Assembly (NCBI GenBank): GCA_035628135.1 | Contig: DASPKM010000010.1 | Coordinates: 992,001 to 1,056,000 of the forward strand | Source of the DNA: DASPKM01 sp035628135 | GTDB lineage: Bacteria; Bacteroidota; Bacteroidia; Chitinophagales; Chitinophagaceae | Direction of reading: 5' to 3' | DNA: 64,000 nucleotides | In this document: piece after piece, positions 52,648 to 61,827 of the stretch | Layout: each line of letters begins with the position of its first letter | How positions within the stretch are numbered: position 1 is the stretch's first letter | The notes under the pieces: model-generated | Told to the model about the DNA's origin: nothing | The model's database searches: none | Seen by the model: the letters and a program-made list of their open reading frames with translations, nothing else | Translations under genes and position numbers: made by a program

Positions 52648-53598
52648 TTATTCTTTCATCGACTTCAGCTTCTCCCACATCTCGGGGATCCTTCTCACCC
52701 AAACCAGTTCCCTTGCTTTTACGGAAACTTCATCAACCGGCGAGCCCAGGTATGTTTTTCCGCCTTCTATATCCTTGCCTACGCCGCTTTGCCCTAACAA
52801 TACCGCATTTTTACCGATGGTAAGCGTCTTGCTCACGCCCACCTGTCCCCAAAGGGTTACACCGTCCTCAACATTCACTACCCCGGCAATGCCTACCTGT
52901 GCGGCAAACAAACAATTTTTTCCTATCACCGTATCGTGACCTATGTGCACCATGTTATCCATTTTGGTTCCGCGGCCCACAATGGTATCGTGGCTAACGC
53001 CGCGGTCGATGGTACAGCCTGCGCCGATCTCCACATCGTCCTCTATGATCACGCGGCCGCAACTCTCCATTCGCTTATACCATACTTCACGGTTCTTTTT
53101 GGTATTGTAATAAAAAGCATCGGAGCCTATTACCGTACCCGCCTGTATCACCACGTTGTTGCCGATAATGCAATGGTTCATGATCGTAACGTTCGGGTGA
53201 ATGACACAGTTATTTCCAATGGAAACATTGTGCCCGATAAAAACGCCGGGGTATATATAAGTGCCTTCTCCGATGCGCACGTCGTCGCTGATCAACTTAG
53301 CAGCAGGTACAAAAGGCCTGAAGTGCCGCACTATAGCAAGATATGCTTCAAAGGGTTCGTTTACTACCAGCAAGGCCTTGCCTTCAGGAAAACCGGTGAC
53401 CTTATTGATGATGATAAAGCTCGCGGGAGAGTGAATGCATTTGTCGTAATACTTGGGATGGTCTACAAATACCAGGTCGCCCGGTTCCACTTTATGAATT
53501 TCATTGATGCCGGTAGCATGTGCATTGGCATTGCCTATTAATTCAGCGCCGATCAGCTCGGCTATCCACTTAACGGGTACGGGAGAAGGGAAACGCAT
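52648..53598 (-). CDS. lpxD: UDP-3-O-acylglucosamine N-acyltransferase
   Basis: 316 residues from the ATG complementary to 53596-53598 (MRFPSPVPVKWIAELIGAEL). N-terminal uridine-binding domain, then a left-handed beta-helix of hexapeptide repeats (GTYIYPGVFIGHNVSIGNNC, and NMVHIGHDTVIGKNCLFAAQ with the catalytic His) and a C-terminal helix. LpxD transfers the third acyl chain in lipid A biosynthesis. An in-frame TTG upstream would add two residues. Typical LpxD length is about 340, so this copy is slightly short. It stands alone here; the other lpx genes are not nearby. Confidence 0.9.
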   Translation of the reverse strand: MRFPSPVPVKWIAELIGAELIGNANAHATGINEIHKVEPGDLVFVDHPKYYDKCIHSPASFIIINKVTGFPEGKALLVVNEPFEAYLAIVRHFRPFVPAAKLISDDVRIGEGTYIYPGVFIGHNVSIGNNCVIHPNVTIMNHCIIGNNVVIQAGTVIGSDAFYYNTKKNREVWYKRMESCGRVIIEDDVEIGAGCTIDRGVSHDTIVGRGTKMDNMVHIGHDTVIGKNCLFAAQVGIAGVVNVEDGVTLWGQVGVSKTLTIGKNAVLLGQSGVGKDIEGGKTYLGSPVDEVSVKARELVWVRRIPEMWEKLKSMKE

Positions 53599-53965
53599 AT
53601 GCAAATGATTTTCGCAAAAGTAAGATCGGAAAGCGGTGCGGAGGGCATTTGTAAGTCCCTAAACCCGGGCGGGCCATAAAATTTTTTTTGGGCGATTTAC
53701 CCGCTTCACCAGGGCTGTGAACCGTTACGCATTGTGATGCTGCAATGAAAAAATATGCAGCCGATGCAATGCTATTAGAAAATTGAACCCGATGAAACGC
53801 TGATGGGGCAAGGGTTTCAGCGGATGCGTCCTAACGCGTTGCATGATGTATGCTGAGTGATGCGATGCTGAAAGATGGTTGAACAATTGCGACGGATGTA
53901 AAAATTGAACGGCGGATATTAACATCAATACGGAAAATGTGAATAAAATTTATGCCAAATTGTTT
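53599..53965. other. Gene-free interval with repeated GATG words
   Basis: About 370 bases. No convincing gene; an open frame on the minus strand lacks any protein-like feature. The segment 53725-53900 is rich in GATG/GCATC words (GATGCAATGCT, GATGCGATGCTGAAAGATGG) with short inverted stretches such as CATTG-TGATGCTG-CAATG. It may be a decayed repeat element like those at other gene ends. Confidence 0.45.
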
Positions 53966-53994
53966 TTTGTTCGGGAAAATTATTTTTAATATTG
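53966..53994 (+). promoter_or_regulatory. Promoter-like sequence before the candidate small RNA
   Basis: TTTG at 53966-53969, 17-base spacer, TAATATTG at 53987-53994 (one mismatch to TAnnTTTG). Confidence 0.5.
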
Positions 53995-53998
53995 TGTA

Positions 53999-54068
53999 GG
54001 GAATTTAATTTCCCGGTACTTACTAACCCATCCATATATTATCCCGCTTTCCAGCGGGATTTTTTTTT
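53999..54068 (+). ncRNA. Candidate short RNA (about 70 bases) or yicC leader
   Basis: Begins with a hairpin GGGAA-TTTAAT-TTCCC (53999-54014) and ends in a perfect 8-bp terminator stem with eight T residues (54041-54068), with no ORF between. The promoter-like sequence ends 5 bases before. It may be a small RNA or an attenuating leader for yicC, whose ATG is about 100 bases on. Family not recognised. Confidence 0.45.
54041..54068 (+). terminator. Rho-independent terminator
   Basis: ATCCCGCT / AGCGGGAT stem (8 bp) with a TTCC loop and eight T residues after it. Confidence 0.9.
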
Positions 54069-54165
54069 GATAAACTTTGGGCCGATCCATCACCGTTTCC
54101 CACGCAACGCATAGTGTACAGCTAATATCCCGATTTGCCTTACATTGCATAAAATCATCCAGGCT

Positions 54166-55041
54166 ATGCTGAAATCAATGACCGGATTTGGAAGGGCTGA
54201 GCAAACGATAGGAGACAAAACATTTTTAATCGACATCAAATCGCTCAATGGAAAACAATTCGAACTGTTGTTAAAGCTCCCGGGATTTCTAAAGCCGTTT
54301 GAATTCGATATCCGTGGTATCTTATCCAACCACCTGGGGCGCGGGACCGTCGACTGCACCATCAGCCTCAAGCAAACCGGCAATGCAAAACCGGTGAGCA
54401 TCAATATCGATCTTGCCCGGGCCTATTACCAACCGATCGCGGTATTAGCGAAAGACCTCGACCTGGACGCATCCACCATTCTCAGCAGCATCCTTAAGCT
54501 CCCCGAAGTAATTACACCCACCAGTGAAACGCTGACCGACGATGAGTGGGAACAATTCACGGGCATATTGAAGGCCGCCATTGCCGACCTGAACACCCAT
54601 CGCCTCAATGAAGGGCAATCGCTGGAGAGCGACCTGCTGCAACGCATCGATAATATATTAAAGCAACAGGACGTGATACAAAGCCTGGAACCCAACCGTA
54701 AACAAAAGATCAGGGATGGCCTGAAAAAAGTGCTGGAGGATAACGTAGGCAAAGAGAACTACGATCCCAACCGCCTGGAACAGGAGATCATTTATTATAT
54801 AGAAAAGATCGACATCAGCGAAGAACAGGTGCGCCTGCGCAACCACTGCGATTATTTTAAATCGATCCTGAGCGATCCCGAAGAATCGAAAGGAAAAAAA
54901 CTTTCCTTCATACTGCAGGAAATTGGCCGCGAGATCAATACTACCGGGGCCAAGGCTTACGACTCCACCATTCAGCAATGCGTGGTGTTGATGAAGGACG
55001 AGCTGGAGAAAGCAAAGGAGCAAATCCTGAACGTGCTATAA
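54166..55041 (+). CDS. yicC: YicC family protein (endoribonuclease)
   Basis: 291 residues from the ATG at 54166 (MLKSMTGFGRAEQTIGDKTF), the conserved YicC N-terminus; an upstream in-frame start would add seven residues. It has EIKSLNGKQFELLLKLP-like core and the C-terminal signature KLSFILQEIGREINTTGAKA with YDSTIQQCVVLMKDELEK. YicC acts in RNA turnover, cutting small RNAs. It is followed by gldH after 57 bases. Confidence 0.92.
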   Translation: MLKSMTGFGRAEQTIGDKTFLIDIKSLNGKQFELLLKLPGFLKPFEFDIRGILSNHLGRGTVDCTISLKQTGNAKPVSINIDLARAYYQPIAVLAKDLDLDASTILSSILKLPEVITPTSETLTDDEWEQFTGILKAAIADLNTHRLNEGQSLESDLLQRIDNILKQQDVIQSLEPNRKQKIRDGLKKVLEDNVGKENYDPNRLEQEIIYYIEKIDISEEQVRLRNHCDYFKSILSDPEESKGKKLSFILQEIGREINTTGAKAYDSTIQQCVVLMKDELEKAKEQILNVL

Positions 55042-55098
55042 ATTACAGGTTATATACGGGCAGCGCCCAGCCCCGTACGGAACAAATAAACCAGATTA

Positions 55099-55560
55099 AT
55101 GCGCAAGTATTGTTTATTGTACCTTGTTTTATTCTTCGCCGCCTGCGGCCCCATCAACACGTTTGAAAAAAACGTAGCTATACCTGGCCAGGAATGGCAT
55201 ACCAGCTTCAAGCCCGTCATTACATTCGACATAACAGATACATCTTCGCTGTACAACGTGTACGTGGTGCTGCGCCACCGGAACGCATACCGGTATAATA
55301 ATATCTGGATCAGGGGAACCGTACAACAACCCGGTGATACAGCTACCCGTAGCCGCCAGTACGAATTGAAGCTGGCCGATGACGCGGCCGGCTGGCTTGG
55401 CCGTGGCATGGACGATATTTTCGAGCACCGCATCCTGATACAGGAACGCACCCGTTTTACCAGGCCGGGCCAATACCGCTTTGTACTCGAGCATACCATG
55501 CGCAACGATCCGCTGGAATACGTGATGAACGTGGGGCTGCGGATCGAGAAGACGCCGTAA
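55099..55560 (+). CDS. gldH: Gliding motility lipoprotein GldH
   Basis: 153 residues with a lipoprotein signal (LVLFFAACGP). The rest matches the GldH family: ITFDITDTSSLYNVYVVLRH, NIWIRGTVQQPGDTATRSRQ, LADDAAGWLGRGMDDIFEHR and FVLEHTMRNDPLEYVMNVGLR. GldH is required for gliding in flavobacteria and its homologues occur widely in the phylum, including non-motile members. It lies 9 bases before the histidine kinase gene, probably in the same operon. Confidence 0.88.
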   Translation: MRKYCLLYLVLFFAACGPINTFEKNVAIPGQEWHTSFKPVITFDITDTSSLYNVYVVLRHRNAYRYNNIWIRGTVQQPGDTATRSRQYELKLADDAAGWLGRGMDDIFEHRILIQERTRFTRPGQYRFVLEHTMRNDPLEYVMNVGLRIEKTP

Positions 55561-55569
55561 TTTCAATCC

Positions 55570-56577
55570 ATGATCGGCATCCCCAAAAAGCGATTGCAGG
55601 TAGTATTTATAGTATATTGGTTGCTGCTGGTATATATTATCGCCGCGCTGGTTTGGTGGTTTATTTCCCTGGCACAGCATAATACCGCCGAAGCCTATTA
55701 TAAGGAACAGCAGCTAAGGGTAACCGTTGACAGCATTGCAAATCCCAATTACTTCAACAACCAGCTAAAAAGTATTTACCGGCAGGAGCAAAGGAACCGC
55801 ACCAAGTACGTGGCGGAAGGCATTACTTTCCTGCTCGTAACACTGTTGGGGGCCTTCTTCCTGTACCGCTCCGTACGCAGGCAACTGCGGCTGCAGCAAC
55901 AGCAACAAAATTTTATGATGGCGGTAACGCATGAATTGAAAACACCCATCGCCGTGGCCCGGCTGAACCTGGAAACGCTGCAAAAACACAAACTGGAAGA
56001 ATCCAAACAGCAAAAGCTCATTCAAATGACGCTCGAAGAAACCCAGCGGCTGCATTCCCTTACCACCAACATACTCGTGGCTTCGCAATTGGAGGGCGGC
56101 GATTATAAGCGGTCTGATGAAGAACTGGACCTTTCGCAACTAACGGTTTCCTGCATAGAAGATTTCCGCCACCGTTTTACCGAACGCAAATGGAAAATGG
56201 ACATACAGCCCGAGATCGGCATCGAGGGCGACCCGCTGCTATTGCAGATAATGGTCAACAACCTGTTGGACAACGCCCATAAGTATTCGCCCAAAACCAA
56301 GACCATCAGCATTGTTTTAAAACAGGAAGGAACAAAGGCCTTCCTGCAGGTCAAAGACGAAGGCATGGGCATACCCGAGGGCGAAAAGAAAAAGATCTTC
56401 GCCAAGTTTTACCGCATCGGCAACGAAGAGGTGCGCACCGCCAAAGGCACCGGCCTGGGCCTGCATTTGTGCAGGAAAATAGCCCGGGACCATGATGCCG
56501 ACATAAACGTGACAAACAATTTACCTTCGGGAAGTATTTTTACAATCACGTTTCACAGAATTCATAGCAATGACTGA
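55570..56577 (+). CDS. Sensor histidine kinase (RprX-like)
   Basis: 335 residues. Two membrane segments (about 9-33 and 84-100) flank a short periplasmic part of about 50 residues. The dimerisation domain has H121 in MMAVTHELKTPIAVARLNLE; the ATPase domain has LLDNAHKYSPKTKTISI (N box), VKDEGMGIPEGEKKKIFAKF (G1, F) and GTGLGLHLCRKIARDH (G2). The coding region overlaps the response regulator gene by 8 bases. The pair resembles the Bacteroides RprX/RprY system. The signal is unknown. Confidence 0.92.
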   Translation: MIGIPKKRLQVVFIVYWLLLVYIIAALVWWFISLAQHNTAEAYYKEQQLRVTVDSIANPNYFNNQLKSIYRQEQRNRTKYVAEGITFLLVTLLGAFFLYRSVRRQLRLQQQQQNFMMAVTHELKTPIAVARLNLETLQKHKLEESKQQKLIQMTLEETQRLHSLTTNILVASQLEGGDYKRSDEELDLSQLTVSCIEDFRHRFTERKWKMDIQPEIGIEGDPLLLQIMVNNLLDNAHKYSPKTKTISIVLKQEGTKAFLQVKDEGMGIPEGEKKKIFAKFYRIGNEEVRTAKGTGLGLHLCRKIARDHDADINVTNNLPSGSIFTITFHRIHSND

Positions 56578-57277
56578 AAAAAGCAAAGCCTCTATTTTGC
56601 TGGTAGAAGATGAGGAGAATCTTCACGAGGCGCTCAAGCTTAACCTGGAGCTGGAAGGATACGCAGTTTCGTCGGCCACCGACGGGTCGGAAGCATTGAA
56701 GGCCATAGAGCAGGAATATTTCGACCTGCTGATCCTGGACATCATGCTGCCTGAAGTAGATGGCATTACCGTAATGGAAACCATCAGGGTGCACAACAAC
56801 CAGGTGCCCATTCTTATACTCAGCGCGAAAAACACCAGTGCCGACAGGGTGCTGGGCCTCAAGAAAGGCGCGGACGATTATCTTACCAAACCCTTTAACC
56901 TGGAAGAATTGCTGCTGCGCGTTCAGAAGCTGATCGAAAAAAATAAAAAGCTGCTCGACAAAGATTCCATCGGTGACAGCTATACGTTCGGCAGGAATGT
57001 CATCGATTTTAAAGCGCAGGAAGCTACTACCAAGAACGGTGACCGTGTGCAGCTTAGCAAGAAGGAGGCCATGCTGTTGAAACTCCTCATCGAAAACCGC
57101 AACGAAGTGGTGCCCAGGGAAAAAATCCTTCAAACCGTTTGGGGTTATAACGTGTACCCCACTACGCGCACCATTGATAACTTTATTCTCAATTTCCGCA
57201 AATACTTCGAAGACGATAGCCGCAACCCGCGGTATTTCCATTCTGTAAGGGGAGTAGGATATAAGTACACGGAATAG
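56570..57277 (+). CDS. Response regulator, OmpR family (RprY-like)
   Basis: 235 residues. Receiver domain with the acidic pair in LVEDEENL, phosphoacceptor D57 (FDLLILDIMLPEVDG) and the conserved Lys in ILSAKNTSADR; a C-terminal winged helix with NVIDFKAQEATTKNGDRVQL and VWGYNVYPTTRTIDNFILNF, RVRGVGYKY-like ending (SVRGVGYKYTE). It is co-translated with the upstream kinase and should bind DNA when phosphorylated. Confidence 0.94.
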   Translation: MTEKSKASILLVEDEENLHEALKLNLELEGYAVSSATDGSEALKAIEQEYFDLLILDIMLPEVDGITVMETIRVHNNQVPILILSAKNTSADRVLGLKKGADDYLTKPFNLEELLLRVQKLIEKNKKLLDKDSIGDSYTFGRNVIDFKAQEATTKNGDRVQLSKKEAMLLKLLIENRNEVVPREKILQTVWGYNVYPTTRTIDNFILNFRKYFEDDSRNPRYFHSVRGVGYKYTE

Positions 57278-57307
57278 CTTAAATTGTTATTCCAAACTGC
57301 AACCTAC

Positions 57308-58612
57308 ATGGATCCCTCGATTGTAAAAGAGCTTCGGCAACTGGTTGCCGCCAAGGTTATTTCCGAAGAAACCGCCGTCGCCATTCAGCAATACTATCAA
57401 TCAAAAGCCGCGGAGCCTTCTAACAGGTTCACGATAGCGCTGGGCATTTTGGGCGCATTGCTGGTAGGCCTTGGGATCGTATTGGTAATAGCCCACAACT
57501 GGGATGAATTCGGGCGCAGTGTAAAAACCATTTTCGCTTTTTTACCCCTGGTATTGGGGCAAGTGCTTTGCCTGTACACCTTGCTCAGGCGAAGGGATAA
57601 TTTTGTTTGGAGAGAAAGCAGCGCGGTACTGCTGTTTTTCGGCATACCCGCGTCCATCGCGCTCACAAGCCAGATATATCATTTGGGTGGCTCGCTTAGT
57701 GACATGGTGCTGGCCTGGATGCTGCTGGCAGCGCCGCTTATATACCTGTTGTCATCTTACATCACATCGCTTTTATACATAGCCGGCGTTACCTGGTATG
57801 CTTGCCTTGTGGGATATTCACTGGAATACCTGCAGCCTTCGCATTACCCCTATCTATATGTACCGTTAATGCTGGTAGTGGCACCTGCCTATCTCAGGTT
57901 ATTGAAAGCGCAAAACAACCTGTTCCATTTGCACAACTGGGTCATTGCAGGGTCTGTTGCCTGTGCTTTTGGCGCCTTTGCGCAGGAAACCGGCTTTTAT
58001 TGGGTAGGATACCTTTCCTTATGTTGCCTGTACTATCAAATAGGTTCCGGCATGTTTTTTCGCCAATTCCGCTTGTATGCAAATCCTTTCCTGCTGTTGT
58101 CTGTGCCGGCCATTCTTATCACCCTGCTTGCCTGGAGCTACGATTGGTTTTGGGAACTTTCGGAATTGTTCGAGTATATTAAATGGAGCGAGCCCTTTAT
58201 GCTCATGACCATACTGATGTTGTTGGCCATCGCCATTATATGGGGCAGGCGGTATTCGAGAAAAGAATGGAGCGGCGTAAGCCCCGTTGAATTTTCAGCT
58301 TATGTATTCCTGTTGGCGCACCTGGTGTATGTTGATGAAAATACTACGTTCAGCCTGGTGCTCATTAACCTGTGGGTGCTGGTGCTGGGTTTATATTACA
58401 CCCGCAAGGGCAGCATCCGTCATCACCTTGGCATACTTAATCTCGGCTTGCTCATTATCGCAGCCTTGGCGGTACTGCGGTTTTTCGATGAGACCATACC
58501 ATTCGTATGGCGCGGTATATTTTTCCTGTCGGCCGGCATCGGATTTTTTCTTGCCAATTATCTCGTCATCAAAAGAAAAAAATCATTGGCCATCCTCAAC
58601 AAAACTGAATAA
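57308..58612 (+). CDS. DUF2157 polytopic membrane protein
   Basis: 434 residues from the ATG at 57308 (MDPSIVKELRQLVAAKVISE); the frame is open upstream. N-terminal helical cap of about 60 residues, then roughly ten to twelve membrane segments, starting FTIALGILGALLVGLGIVLV and VIAHNWDEFGRSVKTIFAFL, a pattern found in DUF2157 proteins. The function is unknown. It is followed after 8 bases by the GDYXXLXY gene, and this pairing is common for the two families. Confidence 0.88.
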   Translation: MDPSIVKELRQLVAAKVISEETAVAIQQYYQSKAAEPSNRFTIALGILGALLVGLGIVLVIAHNWDEFGRSVKTIFAFLPLVLGQVLCLYTLLRRRDNFVWRESSAVLLFFGIPASIALTSQIYHLGGSLSDMVLAWMLLAAPLIYLLSSYITSLLYIAGVTWYACLVGYSLEYLQPSHYPYLYVPLMLVVAPAYLRLLKAQNNLFHLHNWVIAGSVACAFGAFAQETGFYWVGYLSLCCLYYQIGSGMFFRQFRLYANPFLLLSVPAILITLLAWSYDWFWELSELFEYIKWSEPFMLMTILMLLAIAIIWGRRYSRKEWSGVSPVEFSAYVFLLAHLVYVDENTTFSLVLINLWVLVLGLYYTRKGSIRHHLGILNLGLLIIAALAVLRFFDETIPFVWRGIFFLSAGIGFFLANYLVIKRKKSLAILNKTE

Positions 58613-58620
58613 GATTAATT

Positions 58621-59169
58621 ATGAAAAAGATATTGATCGCAGTATTTGCAGTGGTGGCATTGGCACAGTGGGCGGCGCCTTTGAGCATGATCTGGAGAAG
58701 CGAGCGGGTATTGAACAAGGGAAAAGTATTCCGCTTCGAAACCATGCCCGTTGATCCCGAGGATCCCTTGCGCGGACGCTACGTGTCGCTCGACTTCAAG
58801 GCGACCTCATCCGCCAATTTCAGTGGTTCATTGGAGCATGGGGATGATGTGTACGCAACAATAGCTGCCGATGGGCAGGGTTATGCATACATTACCGCGG
58901 TAAGTGAAAATCCGCCGTCCAATACCAATGATTACCTGTCGGTAAAAATGAATTATTTTTTAAGCGATAGCAATGCGGTAGTGGTCGAGTATCCTTTCGA
59001 AGAATTTTTCCTGGACGAATACAAAGCCTCGGTAGCGGAAAACCTCTACCTCCAATCGATGCGCGACTCTATCGGCCATACCTATGCGCTAATTCACGTA
59101 TATAAGGGAAAGGGCGTTATCAGCGACCTGATCATCAACGGAAAGTCCGTGCAGGCTTATTTTAAATGA
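58621..59169 (+). CDS. GDYXXLXY domain-containing protein
   Basis: 182 residues, with one N-terminal membrane segment or signal anchor (ILIAVFAVVALAQWAAPLSM). Motif PVDPEDPLRGRYVSLDFKAT corresponds to the GDYxxLxY signature, here as G-R-Y-V-S-L-D-F. The C-terminal half has beta strands ending KGVISDLIINGKSVQAYFK. It is encoded directly after the DUF2157 gene and probably forms a complex with it in the inner membrane. Confidence 0.88.
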   Translation: MKKILIAVFAVVALAQWAAPLSMIWRSERVLNKGKVFRFETMPVDPEDPLRGRYVSLDFKATSSANFSGSLEHGDDVYATIAADGQGYAYITAVSENPPSNTNDYLSVKMNYFLSDSNAVVVEYPFEEFFLDEYKASVAENLYLQSMRDSIGHTYALIHVYKGKGVISDLIINGKSVQAYFK

Positions 59170-60996
59170 TCAATGCAAGGCATTCAGCTTTGCCAGGAAT
59201 TTTTCCGCTTTATCAAGAATGCCCTGGCGGTCTTCGGTGGATTGGCCGGGGATATACAATGCATATTCGCAATCGTGCATTACCTGGCGGAACAGTTCGA
59301 TGGTAGATGTGTCGGCGGCTCTTTTTTCGAGCGCCGCCATTACCTGCGGTTGGTTCAACATCACCGGGGGAATATTGAGCTTTTCGCCCACTTCGCTCCA
59401 GATCACAGTTTCCACTTCTTTTACAAATGCGGAAGCCGTGGCTACAGGTAATAACCTTCTTGCTTTTTCCAGGGGGTCCATCCTGGCCGGTACAGGTATT
59501 TCAGGAGCAATGGTTACTGGAACCGGTGCGATTGCGGTTTTTTTAGTGTTCTTCCTGCTGGTAAAAAATACTATCGATATAACCAGCAATGTAACCAGCG
59601 CGCCGCCCAATACCCATAGCCAAATGGGTTGTGATGAGGGAATGATCGCAGGCCGGGAATCGGTATTTTTTGCCCTTGCTTTCTTATCGCCCTGTATTAT
59701 CTGCAGGCTGAAGGAATGCGTACTGTCGGTTTTATATGCTTGTGTTGCGGGGTCGAAGTAGGAGAACTTTATTGGTGGTATCACCACGGTGCCCGTGTCT
59801 TTTGGTGTAAAAAGATATTCAAAGGTTTTAACGCCTGACAGTGGCGCAATTTCAGGATGCAATACTTCTTTTGCCGAGGGGTCGAAGGCTTCCACATCGC
59901 CAGGCCAGTTTACCGCCGGCGCATTGATCATCGGAAGGTTGCCCTTTCCTTTTATTTCAACCGCCAGGCTGTTGGATTCGCCTGCCCTGATAACAGGATG
60001 TTTAAGGACCGCGTTTACAGTAAAGTTTCCTACTGCGCCATCGAAAGAAACAGGCTGGCCCATTGCGGGCAGCGGCTTTACTTCTATATCAACAGGATCG
60101 CTGCTGAGCGTTAACGTATGGTGCACCGTTTCAGCAGAAGGATCGTGGTATTCTTCCAGGTAAGTGTCATGCTCGGTAGGAGCTTTGATAAAACGCACCG
60201 TATTTTCTATTTCTACAGGGTCCAGCACAAAATGTCCCGATTGCAGGGGAAACAATTGCGACTGGCGGATGATGTGCACATTGTATTGTTTGCCGTTGAC
60301 GGTTTCGATGGATGGATTGTCGCCATCGGGGTCAACCATGTCGTACACGCTGAACCCGTTATACGATGGGCGCTTCACCACTCTCGATTCAGACCGTAGC
60401 CGTGAATACAATTTATAAGTGGCCACCACCGGTTCATTTACATAACATGTTTTTTTACTGACCTCTACCTTTACGAACAGGTTCTTTTGGATCTTTTCTG
60501 CAAGGCTTTCGTTGGGATAGATCACAAATTCACGGTCGGCTTCCACACGGTGTTCCGGCAGGTTAAAGCGGAGCCTCCTGGTCGTGGGATTGGGCCCCTG
60601 GCTTTTGGTGACCTCTACGGCAACCGCCTGCGATTGCCTTCTTTTTCCATCGATGGTGGCGGTAGCGCCCGGTATAATGAGCTTTCCCGTGATCCTGGGT
60701 TGTAATATAAACATCAGTGCCCTGTACTCGCTGAGATTGCCATTTACAATTGAGCGGCCGGAAGATATGTTGGGCCCCTGTATAATATTAAAATTCCTGA
60801 AGCTGGGAGGATTGAAATTCTCGATGTCCTTAGCATTCTCTACCACATACTCTACCTGTAGCAACTGGTTGCGCGCAATGGTTGATGGGTCTACAATGGT
60901 TGTAAAATTGGCCTGCCCCCAAACGGCGGCAGACAGCAATAGTAAACAGCCAATGAGCGGATAACGGACAAGTTTTTCCAATCTTTTTATATCCAT
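59170..60996 (-). CDS. batD: BatD family protein
   Basis: 608 residues with a signal peptide (LIGCLLLLSAAVWGQ). The N-terminal 430 residues are beta-sandwich repeats typical of BatD (FTTIVDPSTIARNQLLQVEY, LMFILQPRITGKLIIPGATA, NPTTRRLRFNLPEHRVEADR, LFPLQSGHFVLDPVEIENTV), followed by one membrane helix (about 455-475, PIWLWVLGGALVTLLVISIV) and a cytoplasmic helical tail. BatD belongs to the Bat aerotolerance complex in Bacteroides, but here the batA, batB, batC and batE genes are not adjacent, so it may be a separate copy. Confidence 0.9.
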   Translation of the reverse strand: MDIKRLEKLVRYPLIGCLLLLSAAVWGQANFTTIVDPSTIARNQLLQVEYVVENAKDIENFNPPSFRNFNIIQGPNISSGRSIVNGNLSEYRALMFILQPRITGKLIIPGATATIDGKRRQSQAVAVEVTKSQGPNPTTRRLRFNLPEHRVEADREFVIYPNESLAEKIQKNLFVKVEVSKKTCYVNEPVVATYKLYSRLRSESRVVKRPSYNGFSVYDMVDPDGDNPSIETVNGKQYNVHIIRQSQLFPLQSGHFVLDPVEIENTVRFIKAPTEHDTYLEEYHDPSAETVHHTLTLSSDPVDIEVKPLPAMGQPVSFDGAVGNFTVNAVLKHPVIRAGESNSLAVEIKGKGNLPMINAPAVNWPGDVEAFDPSAKEVLHPEIAPLSGVKTFEYLFTPKDTGTVVIPPIKFSYFDPATQAYKTDSTHSFSLQIIQGDKKARAKNTDSRPAIIPSSQPIWLWVLGGALVTLLVISIVFFTSRKNTKKTAIAPVPVTIAPEIPVPARMDPLEKARRLLPVATASAFVKEVETVIWSEVGEKLNIPPVMLNQPQVMAALEKRAADTSTIELFRQVMHDCEYALYIPGQSTEDRQGILDKAEKFLAKLNALH

Positions 60997-61077
60997 AACA
61001 AGCGCTTCACCAGCACAAATTTAGAAAAATGAAGCCGGGCGGCTTGGCCATTCACATAAAATGAGGGTTAAAAAAGG

Positions 61078-61785
61078 TTAAACATCTCCCAATTGAGGCC
61101 TTACAACAATGTCTTCAACACAGGCCCTGGGCGATAAATGCGCGGCGGCGTACACCAGCTCTGCTATATCATTCGCTTCCATGATGCGTTGGGGATCAAT
61201 GCCGGAGGCCGCCCACGAATCAGTATAGGCCGCGCCTGGCAGCACCGCGGTTACCTTAATGTTGTGGGGTTTCATTTCTTCGCGCAGGTTGCGCGAAAAG
61301 CCCAGCAATGCAAACTTGCTGATGCTATAAGCTCCTCCGTTATGATAGGCTTTCAGCGAGGCAATGGAGCACATATTGAAGATGTGCCCGCTTTTACGCT
61401 GCATCATGCCCGGCAACAGGCTCCTGGTAAGATAATAGGCGCTGTATAAATTAGTGCCGATCATATTTTCCAATGCACCCGCTTCTTCATTGTGCACGCT
61501 GCCCGGCACAAAGCTGCCCGCGTTGTTCACCAATATGTCCACGTGGCCGGTTTGCTGCATGATCCATTTGGCCAATTGGCCCACGCCTTCTTTATTGCTT
61601 ACATCGCACGCAAGCGTGCGGATGTTTGCCCCTGGAAAACGGGCCTGCAAATCTTTGCCGGTAGATTCCAGCGGCTCCTGGTTGCGCGCAGACATAAAAA
61701 TGGAATGGCCTTGTTTATCGCCCGCAAATTTTTCAGCGATTGCTTTTCCGAGCCCCCTGGATGCTCCGGTGATCACTATATTCAT
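61078..61785 (-). CDS. SDR family NAD(P)-dependent oxidoreductase
   Basis: 235 residues from the ATG complementary to 61783-61785 (MNIVITGASRGLGKAIAEKF); the frame is open upstream. Classical SDR motifs: TGASRGLG, the NAG in VDILVNNAGS, catalytic Ser in NMCSIAS and Y-x3-K in GGAYSISKFALLGFSRNL. Substrate unknown. It is divergent from the HAD phosphatase gene, with about 40 bases between the starts. Confidence 0.9.
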   Translation of the reverse strand: MNIVITGASRGLGKAIAEKFAGDKQGHSIFMSARNQEPLESTGKDLQARFPGANIRTLACDVSNKEGVGQLAKWIMQQTGHVDILVNNAGSFVPGSVHNEEAGALENMIGTNLYSAYYLTRSLLPGMMQRKSGHIFNMCSIASLKAYHNGGAYSISKFALLGFSRNLREEMKPHNIKVTAVLPGAAYTDSWAASGIDPQRIMEANDIAELVYAAAHLSPRACVEDIVVRPQLGDV

Positions 61786-61827
61786 TGCGCGAAGTAAGAG
61801 GTTTTTTTGAATATCGTAATTTGCAAG

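Noticed and set aside
53725..53928. Minus-strand 67-codon frame before the candidate small RNA
   Set aside because: His-rich, low-information product; arises from the repeated GATG/GCATC words.
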